DNA of 52,023 bases from a bacterium. Its GTDB lineage: Bacteria; Zixibacteria; MSB-5A5; WJJR01. The notes under the pieces are model-generated. The model worked only from the letters and a program-made list of their open reading frames with translations, was not told the DNA's origin and ran no database searches. The stretch covers positions 1 to 52,023 of the forward strand of contig JAKAKI010000009.1 of assembly GCA_021813505.1 (NCBI GenBank), in the 5' to 3' direction. The translations under genes and the position numbers were made by a program. Below, piece after piece: positions 43,200 to 51,986 of this stretch (the first letter of the stretch is position 1; the number at the start of each line of letters is the position of its first letter).

Positions 43200-44806
43200 G
43201 CCCGCTCGCCGCTCCAGTCTCCTGTACCACTCGCCGGGGTCAGCGGGTTCAACCCCCGCCCCCGGCGCAGACCGTGGTCCGCTGTGCCATCTACACCCGC
43301 AAGTCTACGGGCACCGGACTGGATTCCGACTTCTCCTCCATCGACAACCAGCGGGAAGCGTGTGAAGCCTTCATCCGCTCCCAGAGGGAGGAGGGATGGA
43401 TTCTGAACGAAGAGCGGTTCGACGACTGGGCAATGAGTGGTGCTACGATTGAGCGCCCCGCCCTCAAGCGGCTCTTGCTCCTGGTCAAGGCTGGTGAGAT
43501 TGACTGCGTGGTGGTTTACAAGATTGACAGGCTGTCACGCTCCCTGTTGGACTTCGTCCGGCTGCTGGAGTTGTTCGAGCAGCAGCACTGCGCCTTCGTT
43601 GCTGTCACGCAGCAGATCAATACCACGACCTCGGCTGGGAGGCTCATGCTCAATGTCTTGATGAGCTTCGCCCAGTTCGAACGGGAGATCTGCTCGGAGC
43701 GCACGCGCGAGAAGATCCACGCGGCCAGGAAGAAGGGCCGTTATACCGGAGGGTGCCCACCCCTCGGCTATGATTTGGACAAAGTCAACCATCGCATCCT
43801 CGTCAATCCTGAGGAAGCCGAGATGGTACGGGAGTTGTTCGTTCTTTACCTCCAGCACCATTCTCTTCTCGACGTCGTCAAGGTCGTCAATGCCAGAGGC
43901 TGGTCGCGGAAGTCCTGGATGACGGCCCGGGAGACCAGACGCGGAGGGAAGGCATTCGATAAGGTGTACCTCCAGCGTCTGCTCACCAACCCTCTCTACC
44001 TCGGGCAAATCACTCTCCACGATGATGTCTATCCCGGCCTGCACGAAGCCATCGTCGATGAGGTGATCTTCGAACAGGTCCAGCGACTGCTGGAGGCTAA
44101 CCGGAACGGGGCGGGACCCGGCGCCCGCAATCGCCACGGGGCGCTGCTCAAGGGCCTGTTGCGGTGTGGCCGGTGCGAGAGCGCCATGGCCCACTCCTAC
44201 ACCAAGAAGAACGGCAAGCTCTACCGCTACTACCGTTGCAGCCGGGCCGAGAAGCAATCCCGCACCGCCTGTAGCACCCCACCGATCAGCGCCGGGGACA
44301 TCGAAGCGAAGATGGTGGATGAGATCCGGCGTCTGGCGGCTGACCCCGCCTTGCTGGATCTTGTCTTCGCCGAGGTGATGACTCAGCAGAGCGAGCAAAG
44401 CGAGAGGCTCGAGACAGAGCGCACCCGGCTACTCCGAGAACGCCAACAGCGGCAGGAGACCATCGGGCGCTTGCTGGACGCCATCGGCTCAGGGGAGAAC
44501 GGTTCCGGCGCGGTGATGAATCAGCGGATGGGGGACTTGGAGACAACGATCACGTTGATCGAGAACCGGCTGGTAGCGGTCGACTCAGATCGCCTCATCC
44601 TGCGCAACCAGCGCGTTGACCGCAAGCACCTGGAGCAAACCCTGCGTCAGTTCACCGATCTGTGGGATGCCTTATATCCCGGCGAGCGTTGCCGGCTGGT
44701 ACGCAGCCTGGTGAGCAAAGTCATCTATGACGATCTCACCGACAGTCTGCAGATCGAGTTCAAGGCGCCGGAGCAGGAGCGGTCGTCACCGCTTGCATCT
44801 GCATAA
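43196..44806 (+). CDS. Large serine recombinase / integrase
   Basis: 536 residues. Catalytic Ser37 in AIYTRKSTGTGL, with IDRLSRSLLDFVRLLELFE intact. Recombinase domain (CPPLGYDLDKVNHRILVNPE), zinc ribbon (LRCGRCESAMAH then RYYRCSRAEK) and C-terminal coiled coil follow. It is closely related to the copy at 4194 along the whole length. The third of three coupled genes (42340, 42591, 43196), it closes the phage-derived module. It probably integrates and excises that module. A repeat that could mark an element end lies 250 bases downstream. Confidence 0.88.
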   Translation: MSPLAAPVSCTTRRGQRVQPPPPAQTVVRCAIYTRKSTGTGLDSDFSSIDNQREACEAFIRSQREEGWILNEERFDDWAMSGATIERPALKRLLLLVKAGEIDCVVVYKIDRLSRSLLDFVRLLELFEQQHCAFVAVTQQINTTTSAGRLMLNVLMSFAQFEREICSERTREKIHAARKKGRYTGGCPPLGYDLDKVNHRILVNPEEAEMVRELFVLYLQHHSLLDVVKVVNARGWSRKSWMTARETRRGGKAFDKVYLQRLLTNPLYLGQITLHDDVYPGLHEAIVDEVIFEQVQRLLEANRNGAGPGARNRHGALLKGLLRCGRCESAMAHSYTKKNGKLYRYYRCSRAEKQSRTACSTPPISAGDIEAKMVDEIRRLAADPALLDLVFAEVMTQQSEQSERLETERTRLLRERQQRQETIGRLLDAIGSGENGSGAVMNQRMGDLETTITLIENRLVAVDSDRLILRNQRVDRKHLEQTLRQFTDLWDALYPGERCRLVRSLVSKVIYDDLTDSLQIEFKAPEQERSSPLASA

Positions 44807-44988
44807 CTCGATCAGCAGCCACTGAACAGGGTCACCAAATCCAAGACAAACAGATCGAATTGCGATGTATCGCGGGCCTTTTCGCGCGCTGAATCGTGCT
44901 GGCAAGCCATCCGTTGGGCCGGTCTGCCACGTCTGCACCGACTCGCGGCCTTGCCCTAACCGACGGTGACGTGGCGAGTTTCGGGCAA

Positions 44989-45013
44989 CAAAAAACGCCC
45001 GCGGTGGGGCGTT
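44989..45013 (-). terminator. Possible terminator read on the minus strand
   Basis: AACGCCC (44994-45000) pairs with GGGCGTT (45007-45013); on the minus strand the stem is followed by six T. No clear minus-strand gene ends here, so it may be a relic or may block antisense transcription into the integrase. The surrounding gap 44807-45325 holds no gene. Confidence 0.4.
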
Positions 45014-45058
45014 GAACTTCGCTTATCTGGCTCGGTCAGGTTCGTGGAGCTTGCAAAT

Positions 45059-45078
45059 GCGGGCCGAGTGAAACGGTC
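45059..45078. repeat. Imperfect long repeat, right copy (20-bp identical core)
   Basis: Identical to 9047-9066 over 20 bases and weakly similar further right. It lies 252 bases after the serine integrase stop, where an attachment site would be expected. Confidence 0.6.
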
Positions 45079-45252
45079 TGCGAAATCTGGCGGTATTCAA
45101 AGACCGAAGTCGTGACCGAGTGACCCACTTTCCACTTGTGGTTGCATGGCCCAGTTCATGCTGGGCTGGCGACAGCGATCTTCCGCGAATCTCAAACCGC
45201 CGAAGTCTCTACTTCAGAACTGTCTAATTGACAGGGAAGCTTGCGCTTTCGC

Positions 45253-45300
45253 ATCTTCGCCCACGGGTCGGGATGGTCGCGGTCCGCGATAAGGCAACGC
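45253..45300 (+). pseudogene. Possible degenerate recombinase tail near the right end
   Basis: ATCTTCGCCCACGGGTCGGG followed by ATGGTCGCGGTCCGC and AGGCAACGC looks like the codons for IYARVSD-x-SLRQA with small indels. It lies just before the next cargo-like gene. Weak. Confidence 0.3.
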
Positions 45301-45325
45301 TCTGACGCCACAGGAGATAGTACCG

Positions 45326-45646
45326 ATGTTCGGAATGGATGCCTTCGGCTCTCGTCTTCGTTGTGATCGCTGCGGGACGGGCAGCACGACGCGCGGAATC
45401 GAACACGTGCCGCCACACCTGCGGCCCTTCGTTCGGGGTGAAGTAGTCGTCTCGGTTCGGCCAATTGGGGTCTGCGGGATGTGCTATGCGGTGCTTTGCG
45501 CCGACTGCTCGCGGAACGGCCGATGCTCAGCTTGCGACTCCCCGTTCCCCCTCTTGGCGGATTGCCCGTCCGCGGGTCCTCCTTGGTACCAGATCCGAAA
45601 GTGGTTGAAATGGAAGCGAGTTCAGCGGCAGCAGTACGGTCCGTAG
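45326..45646 (+). CDS. Cysteine-rich zinc-ribbon-like small protein
   Basis: 106 residues; AGGAG lies nine bases before the ATG. Nine Cys: C13-x2-C16, C50-x2-C53, C58-x2-C61, C67-x2-C70 and C80. These would form two or more zinc-binding knuckles. C-terminus basic (RKWLKWKRVQRQQY). No family recognised; nucleic-acid or protein binding is likely. It lies in the accessory region right of the integrase. Confidence 0.6.
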   Translation: MFGMDAFGSRLRCDRCGTGSTTRGIEHVPPHLRPFVRGEVVVSVRPIGVCGMCYAVLCADCSRNGRCSACDSPFPLLADCPSAGPPWYQIRKWLKWKRVQRQQYGP

Positions 45647-45820
45647 CACGCGGTGAGTCGAAGACATGGTCCCCCGGCGACATCCGGCTCAGCGGACGGC
45701 GCTGCGGCTGCACTGGAGCGTCGGGCGAAAGGACGAGGCCATCGGGTTGATGCCCTGCGCTCAACCAGCGCAGCCCCCGGGTGAACCGAGAGTCACGTTC
45801 AGTGTTCGCCGGGCACAGGA

Positions 45821-46183
45821 ATGAGCTGGACAGGAAGACTGATGGCAGTGGGTCTGGGTGTCGCCATCACGGCTACGGCGTGGAAGTTGGGATGGACGGC
45901 CAAACCCGATCCAGGGCTGCTCGTCGGCTCACTGGCGATTCTGCTTATCGCCGGCGATCTCGTCTTCTCCAAGAAGAAGCGCGAGGAATTCAAGAGAACC
46001 TATCAGCAAATCGACAGGAAGTACAATCCGCTCAGCAGAGAGGTGAAGAACCCTTGGATCGTAGTGGCCATGGCAGGCGTCGGCGTCGTCGGATCACTGG
46101 CACTCGGCATGCCCAAGGCCTTGACGATCGCCTTGTTGTGCTCACTTGGACTACTCATCCTGAATGCTCTGATCCAGCGGTAG
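45821..46183 (+). CDS. Small membrane protein
   Basis: 120 residues; AGGA precedes the ATG closely. Hydrophobic segments at about 5-22, 32-46, 78-96 and 99-117, with a basic loop KKKREEFKRTYQQIDRKYN. No family recognised. It is the first of three genes (with 46292 and 47021) that may act together, although the 108-base gap makes co-transcription only likely. Confidence 0.6.
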   Translation: MSWTGRLMAVGLGVAITATAWKLGWTAKPDPGLLVGSLAILLIAGDLVFSKKKREEFKRTYQQIDRKYNPLSREVKNPWIVVAMAGVGVVGSLALGMPKALTIALLCSLGLLILNALIQR

Positions 46184-46291
46184 AACTCGAGAGCTGGCAT
46201 GGGTGAATGTGCAGCGGCGAACAACGGGCCGCAGGCGTTGGGCCTGTGGCCGCGGCTGAACGCAGCATCGCGTACACAGTAGGGGGTACGG

Positions 46292-47008
46292 ATGGACTGG
46301 CAGAGCAGGAAGATATCCCCAACACGAGAGACGCCGCCAAGGGTGCTCATCCGGTATCCATGCCCCGGCCTATGTCGCTTCTTCGGTATGGTCGGCTTCC
46401 TTGTCGTTTCCTTTATCGCCTTCTATGGTGGGATCGCAGAGTTCGGCTTAGAACCCATAGATTGGGCCGCTCCGGCATGGACCTGGAAGCATTTCGCTTT
46501 GATTGCCATCGCTGTCGTCCTTGGCGGCATGGCTTCGCTGGTCGGCTTCGGGCTCGCGTTGACCATCAAAGTGCGCAGTGAGCGCCTCAGCGATCTCTTC
46601 ATCGTTTTGTGGCAACACCTTGCCAACGTAACCGTCTTGTGGGTAGTTGCGGTTGGCCTCGCGATGACACTGGCGCTTGGCCAGAACCAAGCCCATGCGG
46701 CCATCATCGATTTCGGGGCGGAGCGCGCGACGATCCACGCTCTTGGAACGGGCGGTCTTCTCGGAGTGCTGCTGGGTCTTGCCTTGTACCTTGCCCCCAT
46801 CATTCGGTTGCCGTTCCTCCTATACCTGGCCTTTTCCGTCGGGGTCTCACTCCTGGCTGCACGATGGCACTTCGCCGTGTATGGCATTCAGAGCCACTGG
46901 TGGGTCGCTGCCGGTATCCTCGTCCCGATCCTCTCACTCTTAGTCGCTCCTCCCATGATTGAGCGAGATCGTCGACAGCGTCGATTAGCGATGGAAGAAT
47001 CTCCATGA
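46292..47008 (+). CDS. Multi-TM membrane protein upstream of the TIR gene
   Basis: 238 residues with about six TM helices (residues 28-47, 64-88, 105-128, 150-170, 173-190, 199-220). No enzymatic motif seen. GTAGGGGGTACGG before the ATG contains a usable ribosome site. The stop is 12 bases from the TIR gene start, so the two are co-transcribed and the proteins may interact in the membrane. Confidence 0.65.
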   Translation: MDWQSRKISPTRETPPRVLIRYPCPGLCRFFGMVGFLVVSFIAFYGGIAEFGLEPIDWAAPAWTWKHFALIAIAVVLGGMASLVGFGLALTIKVRSERLSDLFIVLWQHLANVTVLWVVAVGLAMTLALGQNQAHAAIIDFGAERATIHALGTGGLLGVLLGLALYLAPIIRLPFLLYLAFSVGVSLLAARWHFAVYGIQSHWWVAAGILVPILSLLVAPPMIERDRRQRRLAMEESP

Positions 47009-47020
47009 AGCGACAAGGCG

Positions 47021-49567
47021 GTGACGATGTTGGACAAGCTTCTTGAACAATGGGCTGCGAGAAGAGATCCGCGGTTCAGGGTGTTTGTCGAGGCAAAGGA
47101 GGCATACGAGGCATTCGTTGAGGAGACCCATGTTCGGTTTGATGAAATGACGGACGAACACTACCGCCGAGGGCGAGAGGACCCGCGTCTGGACACTGCC
47201 AGACGGGGCTTTGCCGCAGCAATTGAGATGTCGAAAGAGGCCGGAGCACTGGCTGATGAAGCGGTAGCGAAGTACCAACTTGGCCTCGTTTACCACGCGC
47301 GCGGTGAACTGGACCAAGCGGCGGAATTCATCAACGCAGCACTGAATGTTCTCGATAGCCTGCCGAATCGGGATCGTGCAGAGGACACTACCGGTTGCTT
47401 CTATCAGCTCGGAGTCATCGCGCTGAAGAAGGGGCGCTTGCCCGAGGCAGTCAGTGCGCTGCGCCGTTCACGGCAGATGGACGAAGCAAACGCAGATCTG
47501 TCGGGGATGCGGATGTGTGATTTGGCGCTCGCGAAATGCGCAGAGAAAGGTGCGGCTACTGAAGCGGGGCTTACCGCACTCGAGGAGGGCGGGGATTGGG
47601 ATTTGCCGGAGAGCGATTTAGAACCAACAGAGGAAGAAAGAACGGAGCCGGAAGGAACGTCCGGTCACGTTCGTTTTGACCAGCGTGAGCTAATCTGGCT
47701 GGTGTCCTATTCAGTTGAGGCCAACGACGCCCTAATGGAGCATCTGGGTTCGCTGGGAAACGAATTTGGTCGGCCGGTTGCTGTATCCCGCGTAGCCTTT
47801 GGCGCCGCGGATCCGGAACAGCGGAACCTTCGTCGACCCGAGTCGGATCAACATCTGTGTGCAGCCATTCTCGTGCTAGAGAGAGAAGGGCTTCATGATT
47901 CGGCGTTCCAGGAATTGGCTACTGCCTGCATGCATAGAGTGCTCGCCGTGTCGGACTTCCGTCTGTTGGTGTATCTCTCGGATCTGACGGTGGACGAGCT
48001 TCGGACGTTGGCTGACGGGAATCTGTTCGTCGCAAGGCTTTTCGACACTACGCAAATCGCGGACCTGCCGTCGCTAGAGCAATTGCGGCGGACGCTTGTC
48101 CCCTACGTTCGACGGGTTGAGCAAATAAGGGTTGCTGCGCTTTGGCGGGACCTGCGGCTCCGACTGTCCGGGGCATGTGGAAAACTAGCGACGGGGATAC
48201 TTCTCGCGGCGATTGCTGTCTCGTTGCTAGGATTCCCTGCGTGGTTCCTGAAGACGAAACCGGGATGGCTCGGTCCGCATGGTCCTGAGCTAGCTTCGCT
48301 GGCGCTGGGATTGCTGGCGTTCCCGCTTCAAGCTCCGTTGATTTTCCTGCTGCTCCGTGGAGTGCGGGCGGCCGCACTGGCTCCAAGAGACAATGTCATC
48401 CTCAGGCGGTGGGTACTCTTTGGCGCTGTTATCATGCTGGCGGCAAACTACTTCCAGCAGATAGTTGGCGGCCCGCTCTCATGGGCTCTCCTGGGACTGG
48501 CGATTGGCGTCCTGCTGGATGCGATTCGCCGTGCCGGCTATCAGGCGCGGCGGGAGATGATCGATGTAGAAGCGTTGATCAAGGACACAGCCAATTCGGC
48601 AATGCAAGATCCTAAGACAACTGTGCTGCGAGGCGATCCGATAAACCCCTTTTCCTGCCCTCTACTTCCCTCGCCATCTGAGCGAGTCTTTATTAGCTAC
48701 ACACGAAGCTCGGACAAGGGCAGCAGGCTGGCGAGGGCCCTGTACAGCGGGTTGAAAAAGGCAGGGGCCTCGCCCTTCCTCGACCGCGCCAATATCCCAG
48801 TCGGTGCGAGCTGGAGGAGGTCCCTCAATCAGCATATTGGCAAGTGCGATACGTTCATCTGCATTCTAGACGTGAAGGGCGTTCAACGGGAGTGGGTGGC
48901 TGCGGAACTGCTGGCCGCGATCGAGGCTCACCGAGTCACGGGAACTCCGCACATCGTGATACTCATGGACCCAGCCATCAAACGTCTGTCGCAAGCTATG
49001 CTACCGGTGTTCCGCGGAGTGGCATCCGCAGCAACGGAATCTCCTATGCAGGGCCGACCGCAGATCATCCAGCTCAACAGACAGACGTTATCATCCCTTG
49101 TCTGGGGATTAGCGCCTGGCCGATTTGTCGCGACAGCCGTGTTTACGCGCAGTCTGGCCACTTCCATAATGCTCGTGCTGAACTTGGTGGGACGGATTGG
49201 AAGCTTGGGGATCATGGCAGGATTCATTCTCGGATTTCTGGCAATGCTTGGTGGCATGGCGAAATTCCCCTTGGCCTCCAGCTTGGCAGATCGAGGTTGG
49301 CTTGAGCCTGTCGCACTTCTCTCGGGATTCTGGCTGGGACTTATGGCCCGCGCCACGCTCGCATGGAGATGCGAGAGGACGGATGACCGGGAAATGGGAA
49401 TGACCATACCTGCGATTGCGACCGCGGGAATGGCGTTTGCCTTTCTCCTGCTGGCTCCGAAGACCTCGGGTCTTATCGCAACCTGGTCGGCAACGTTCGT
49501 AGTAGCTGGTTGGATGATGGTGTCGTCTGTAATGCGGATGGCCACAGGCAGACAGGCATACGAATAG
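47021..49567 (+). CDS. TPR-transmembrane-TIR domain protein
   Basis: 848 residues. Residues about 55-170 are TPR-like repeats (AVAKYQLGLVYHARGELDQA, FYQLGVIALKKGRLPEAVSA). Residues about 222-375 form a further alpha/beta domain, possibly a divergent TIR (LIWLVSYSVEANDALMEHLG). TM helices lie at about 388-410, 424-447 and 464-497. Residues 554-655 are a TIR domain: RVFISYTRSSDKGSRLARAL, FLDRANIPVGASWRRSLNQH and REWVAAEL, where W625 and E629 fit the W-x(3)-E motif. More TM helices lie at about 715-750, 762-782 and 800-835. TIR domains in bacteria cut NAD+ or make cyclic ADP-ribose signals; activity here is unproven. The gene is convergent with the SLOG protein at 49963. Confidence 0.8.
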   Translation: MTMLDKLLEQWAARRDPRFRVFVEAKEAYEAFVEETHVRFDEMTDEHYRRGREDPRLDTARRGFAAAIEMSKEAGALADEAVAKYQLGLVYHARGELDQAAEFINAALNVLDSLPNRDRAEDTTGCFYQLGVIALKKGRLPEAVSALRRSRQMDEANADLSGMRMCDLALAKCAEKGAATEAGLTALEEGGDWDLPESDLEPTEEERTEPEGTSGHVRFDQRELIWLVSYSVEANDALMEHLGSLGNEFGRPVAVSRVAFGAADPEQRNLRRPESDQHLCAAILVLEREGLHDSAFQELATACMHRVLAVSDFRLLVYLSDLTVDELRTLADGNLFVARLFDTTQIADLPSLEQLRRTLVPYVRRVEQIRVAALWRDLRLRLSGACGKLATGILLAAIAVSLLGFPAWFLKTKPGWLGPHGPELASLALGLLAFPLQAPLIFLLLRGVRAAALAPRDNVILRRWVLFGAVIMLAANYFQQIVGGPLSWALLGLAIGVLLDAIRRAGYQARREMIDVEALIKDTANSAMQDPKTTVLRGDPINPFSCPLLPSPSERVFISYTRSSDKGSRLARALYSGLKKAGASPFLDRANIPVGASWRRSLNQHIGKCDTFICILDVKGVQREWVAAELLAAIEAHRVTGTPHIVILMDPAIKRLSQAMLPVFRGVASAATESPMQGRPQIIQLNRQTLSSLVWGLAPGRFVATAVFTRSLATSIMLVLNLVGRIGSLGIMAGFILGFLAMLGGMAKFPLASSLADRGWLEPVALLSGFWLGLMARATLAWRCERTDDREMGMTIPAIATAGMAFAFLLLAPKTSGLIATWSATFVVAGWMMVSSVMRMATGRQAYE

Positions 49568-49962
49568 GCCCCTCTTGTTTAGAGTGGCCTTGCGGCGCTT
49601 GCTCGATCGACTGATGTTGACTGTCCGGGCGGCGAGCGAGTCAGGCAGGACCCTGAGCGGATAGAGGAGCAATCCGGACCCGGAGGTACCGGACAGAGCC
49701 GCCGGGGATGAAGCGACAGGGTGCCAGCAAGATTCATCTCGTGCCACGTCGGTTCCACCGCCGCACAGTGATGCGCGACTATCGGTCCGGGATTAACGGG
49801 AGCCTCAAAATGGCAAGAGACACGAACTTTCTCAGCAGCAGACCCAGGCCTACAGACGCGCCCAGCAGATTACCACACACTCCCCGAAACGATTCGAGAC
49901 ATCTTAGGGGTGGCAGACTGCGCACGTTTCTCATAGGCGCTGCCAATCATTCGGGGCCAAGC
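49568..49962. other. Gap between convergent TIR and SLOG genes
   Basis: No convincing gene. CAGCAGATTACCACACACTC at about 49862 resembles the QITTT codons of the recombinase tails, but only over a short stretch. No clear bidirectional terminator was found. Confidence 0.3.
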
Positions 49963-51717
49963 CTACGGGTGGAGATTTGCCTCGATAATGGGGAGGTCGA
50001 GAGGGCGTGCCCGGTGTAAGAGAATCCAGTCGCCGTTCTCAGTTAGAGCCTCCTTCCCCAGCTCTAACAAAATGGCTAGAGCTCCAGCAGGCTGGGATTG
50101 TGCGATTGCTTTCTGTAACCCCACGGCAGCAAATTCATAGATGCCGGTCATGCGTTCATACTGTTTTAATTGCTCGGAAAGCACTAGCTTTTCCAGATAC
50201 CCCTGAATCGTTGCGGCAGCGGCGAGGGGAGAGACAATTGCGAAGATCATCAGCGGGTGTATGAGCACTTCGAAAACTTGGTGATTCCTAGCCCCGAAGA
50301 GTTCCAAAAGGAGGAGGACGAAAGCCAGAGACAGGCTGGCAATGAACAAGACCTGACTCGATCTATGGTACTTCCGAATTGCTGTCGCGTTTTCACCAGA
50401 TCTCTTCCTGAACCACTTCGCCTGATCGACCACCCACTGCGCTTGAGCCAACGCTATAGTATTCGGATTGGTCCTGGTGATCTGGTCACCGTTGATGCCC
50501 CACACACGGATCGCATAGCGTATCCACTCCAGTTCCCCTTTGTGCTTGCGGAGATAATGGTCGGCGGCGTTTGCGCCGACTCCGGTGAGGCTCCAGAAGA
50601 ACTGCACTCTGATGGCCTCCGCCAATGCGCGGTAGTCCTGATGCTTGCGCTCGTACTCTCTGCTTCTTGCGTACAGGTACCAAGCGATCGCCACCATCGA
50701 CAGAATTGGGTAAGGAAGAAGCAGCCCCGGAGTACGCCAGAACTCGAGGTAAATCTGAAAGACCAGGAAGCTCACCAGCACCAGTCCGTACAAGCCCCTG
50801 ATAGTGCGGAACCGCATCTTCTGGAACATCTGTGCCATTACATCGGAAACAGCGTAGCGATCGAGGATTACCCGCAGGCCCGGCGCCAGCTCCATCAGCT
50901 GATCCTCTGTTACTACGTAGGATCTGCTATCAGCTATGTTACCGAGCATTGATGCGTGATTCCTGCGCACGTCGGCATTGAATTCATCCACGCAACGGAG
51001 CATCTGATCATAGGCCTTTTGGGCGCGAGCCTTCTCTCCCCAGTAATCCGGATAGAGCTCATCGACTTCAAAGGCAACTCCCTTAACGCGAGGATTGCTG
51101 ATCCTCGGGGTCCTGACGTGGTAAACAGGACCGCTTTCAGGTCGGCTCAGTACGCTCGGCGACGCTGCGTAGACTGCGGGAACGCCTTGGAACTTGAATC
51201 GGACCACCGCGGCGGTTCCAGCGACTTTGCCGTCGTCGACTCCATTCCACAGAGCAATGAGGATCTGGCTGTGCTGGGCTATGTACGCCCCGACCTGTTC
51301 ATATTGGCGATCACGCTCAGGGCCACTCTTGCTGATGCTCTGGAGCGTGTTTTCCTCAACTAGGGGCAGTTCGAAGCAGGCCGAACTCTTGCTTCTCAAG
51401 TCGGCGAACTCTGACTTGGACGTTGAATCAATGAAGTCCTTTTCGTACTCCGCCGCTGGCATCGGCAGGGGAACGATCAGATTGGCGCCTATCTCCAGGG
51501 CCACTTTGGCAACGAGTCTGTCAGCCCCCTCCGCGAGAGGAGAGAGGAGGGCGATGGGCGAATTCTTATACTTACTCTGAATCGCAAGGAAGATTTCACG
51601 AACCCTCTGCTCGAGATAAGGCAAATCCTCCGGTTGTAGATCTCGATGACCGGTGACGCCGAAGATGATGGGGACTAACGCGTCTTCCATCGGCTGATTA
51701 GCTCCGGTAGATCCCAT
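49963..51717 (-). CDS. SLOG-domain protein with four C-terminal TM helices (SLATT/DUF4231-like effector)
   Basis: 584 residues from ATG 51717, with AAGGAG seven bases upstream; a GTG at 51750 is in frame but lacks such a site. The N-terminal 200 residues are a SLOG/LSDAT-like Rossmann domain: PIIFGVTGHRDLQPEDL, ALLSPLAEGADRLVAKVALE, ANLIVPLPMPAAEYEKDF and ILIALWNGVDDGKVAGTAAV. Two pairs of TM helices follow, about residues 310-350 and 450-500, with a charged helical linker between. SLOG domains bind nucleotide-derived signals such as ADP-ribose species, and SLATT-type TM regions are predicted pore effectors. Facing a TIR protein, it is a good candidate sensor-effector. Confidence 0.8.
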   Translation of the reverse strand: MGSTGANQPMEDALVPIIFGVTGHRDLQPEDLPYLEQRVREIFLAIQSKYKNSPIALLSPLAEGADRLVAKVALEIGANLIVPLPMPAAEYEKDFIDSTSKSEFADLRSKSSACFELPLVEENTLQSISKSGPERDRQYEQVGAYIAQHSQILIALWNGVDDGKVAGTAAVVRFKFQGVPAVYAASPSVLSRPESGPVYHVRTPRISNPRVKGVAFEVDELYPDYWGEKARAQKAYDQMLRCVDEFNADVRRNHASMLGNIADSRSYVVTEDQLMELAPGLRVILDRYAVSDVMAQMFQKMRFRTIRGLYGLVLVSFLVFQIYLEFWRTPGLLLPYPILSMVAIAWYLYARSREYERKHQDYRALAEAIRVQFFWSLTGVGANAADHYLRKHKGELEWIRYAIRVWGINGDQITRTNPNTIALAQAQWVVDQAKWFRKRSGENATAIRKYHRSSQVLFIASLSLAFVLLLLELFGARNHQVFEVLIHPLMIFAIVSPLAAAATIQGYLEKLVLSEQLKQYERMTGIYEFAAVGLQKAIAQSQPAGALAILLELGKEALTENGDWILLHRARPLDLPIIEANLHP

Positions 51718-51756
51718 CGATTTCTCCTTCGAATAAGGCTGATTCACCACTTGTCC

Positions 51757-51905
51757 TCACAGCTGGAGACGGCCGCGTAAGCCCTGCAACTCAATCTGTA
51801 GCGCGTTCTCCAAGTCCCTGATTTTCCGATAAGTGATGCAACGGTGTCCGCGGACGTCGAACTGCAACTCGCTGGCATCGGTGATGAGCAAGATGGTTTG
51901 TCCTG
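51757..51905 (-). pseudogene. 3' end of a truncated gene upstream of the SLOG gene
   Basis: On the minus strand the frame ending at TGA 51757-51759 encodes GQTILLITDASELQFDVRGH then RCITYRKIRDLENALQIEL and GLRGRL, which looks like real protein. It is open only to about 51930, where a stop in frame precedes it, and there is no start. The natural 5' part appears lost near 51905. Its stop is 40 bases before the SLOG start, so it was probably the first gene of that operon. Family unknown. Confidence 0.45.
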
Positions 51906-51986
51906 TTTCAGTCCAACCTGGACAGAATTAGCCTTTGAAAGTTGATGGTTTGCGACGGTTCTCCGGGCCTAACTTGGGAGCGGAGG

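Noticed and set aside
45192-45764. 190-codon minus-strand frame
   Set aside because: Ser/Arg/Pro-rich shadow of the Cys-rich gene on the plus strand, which has a good ribosome site and CxxC pairs.
49708-50019. 103-codon plus-strand frame between the TIR and SLOG genes
   Set aside because: No ribosome site, arginine-rich shadow-like composition, and it runs antisense into the end of the SLOG gene.
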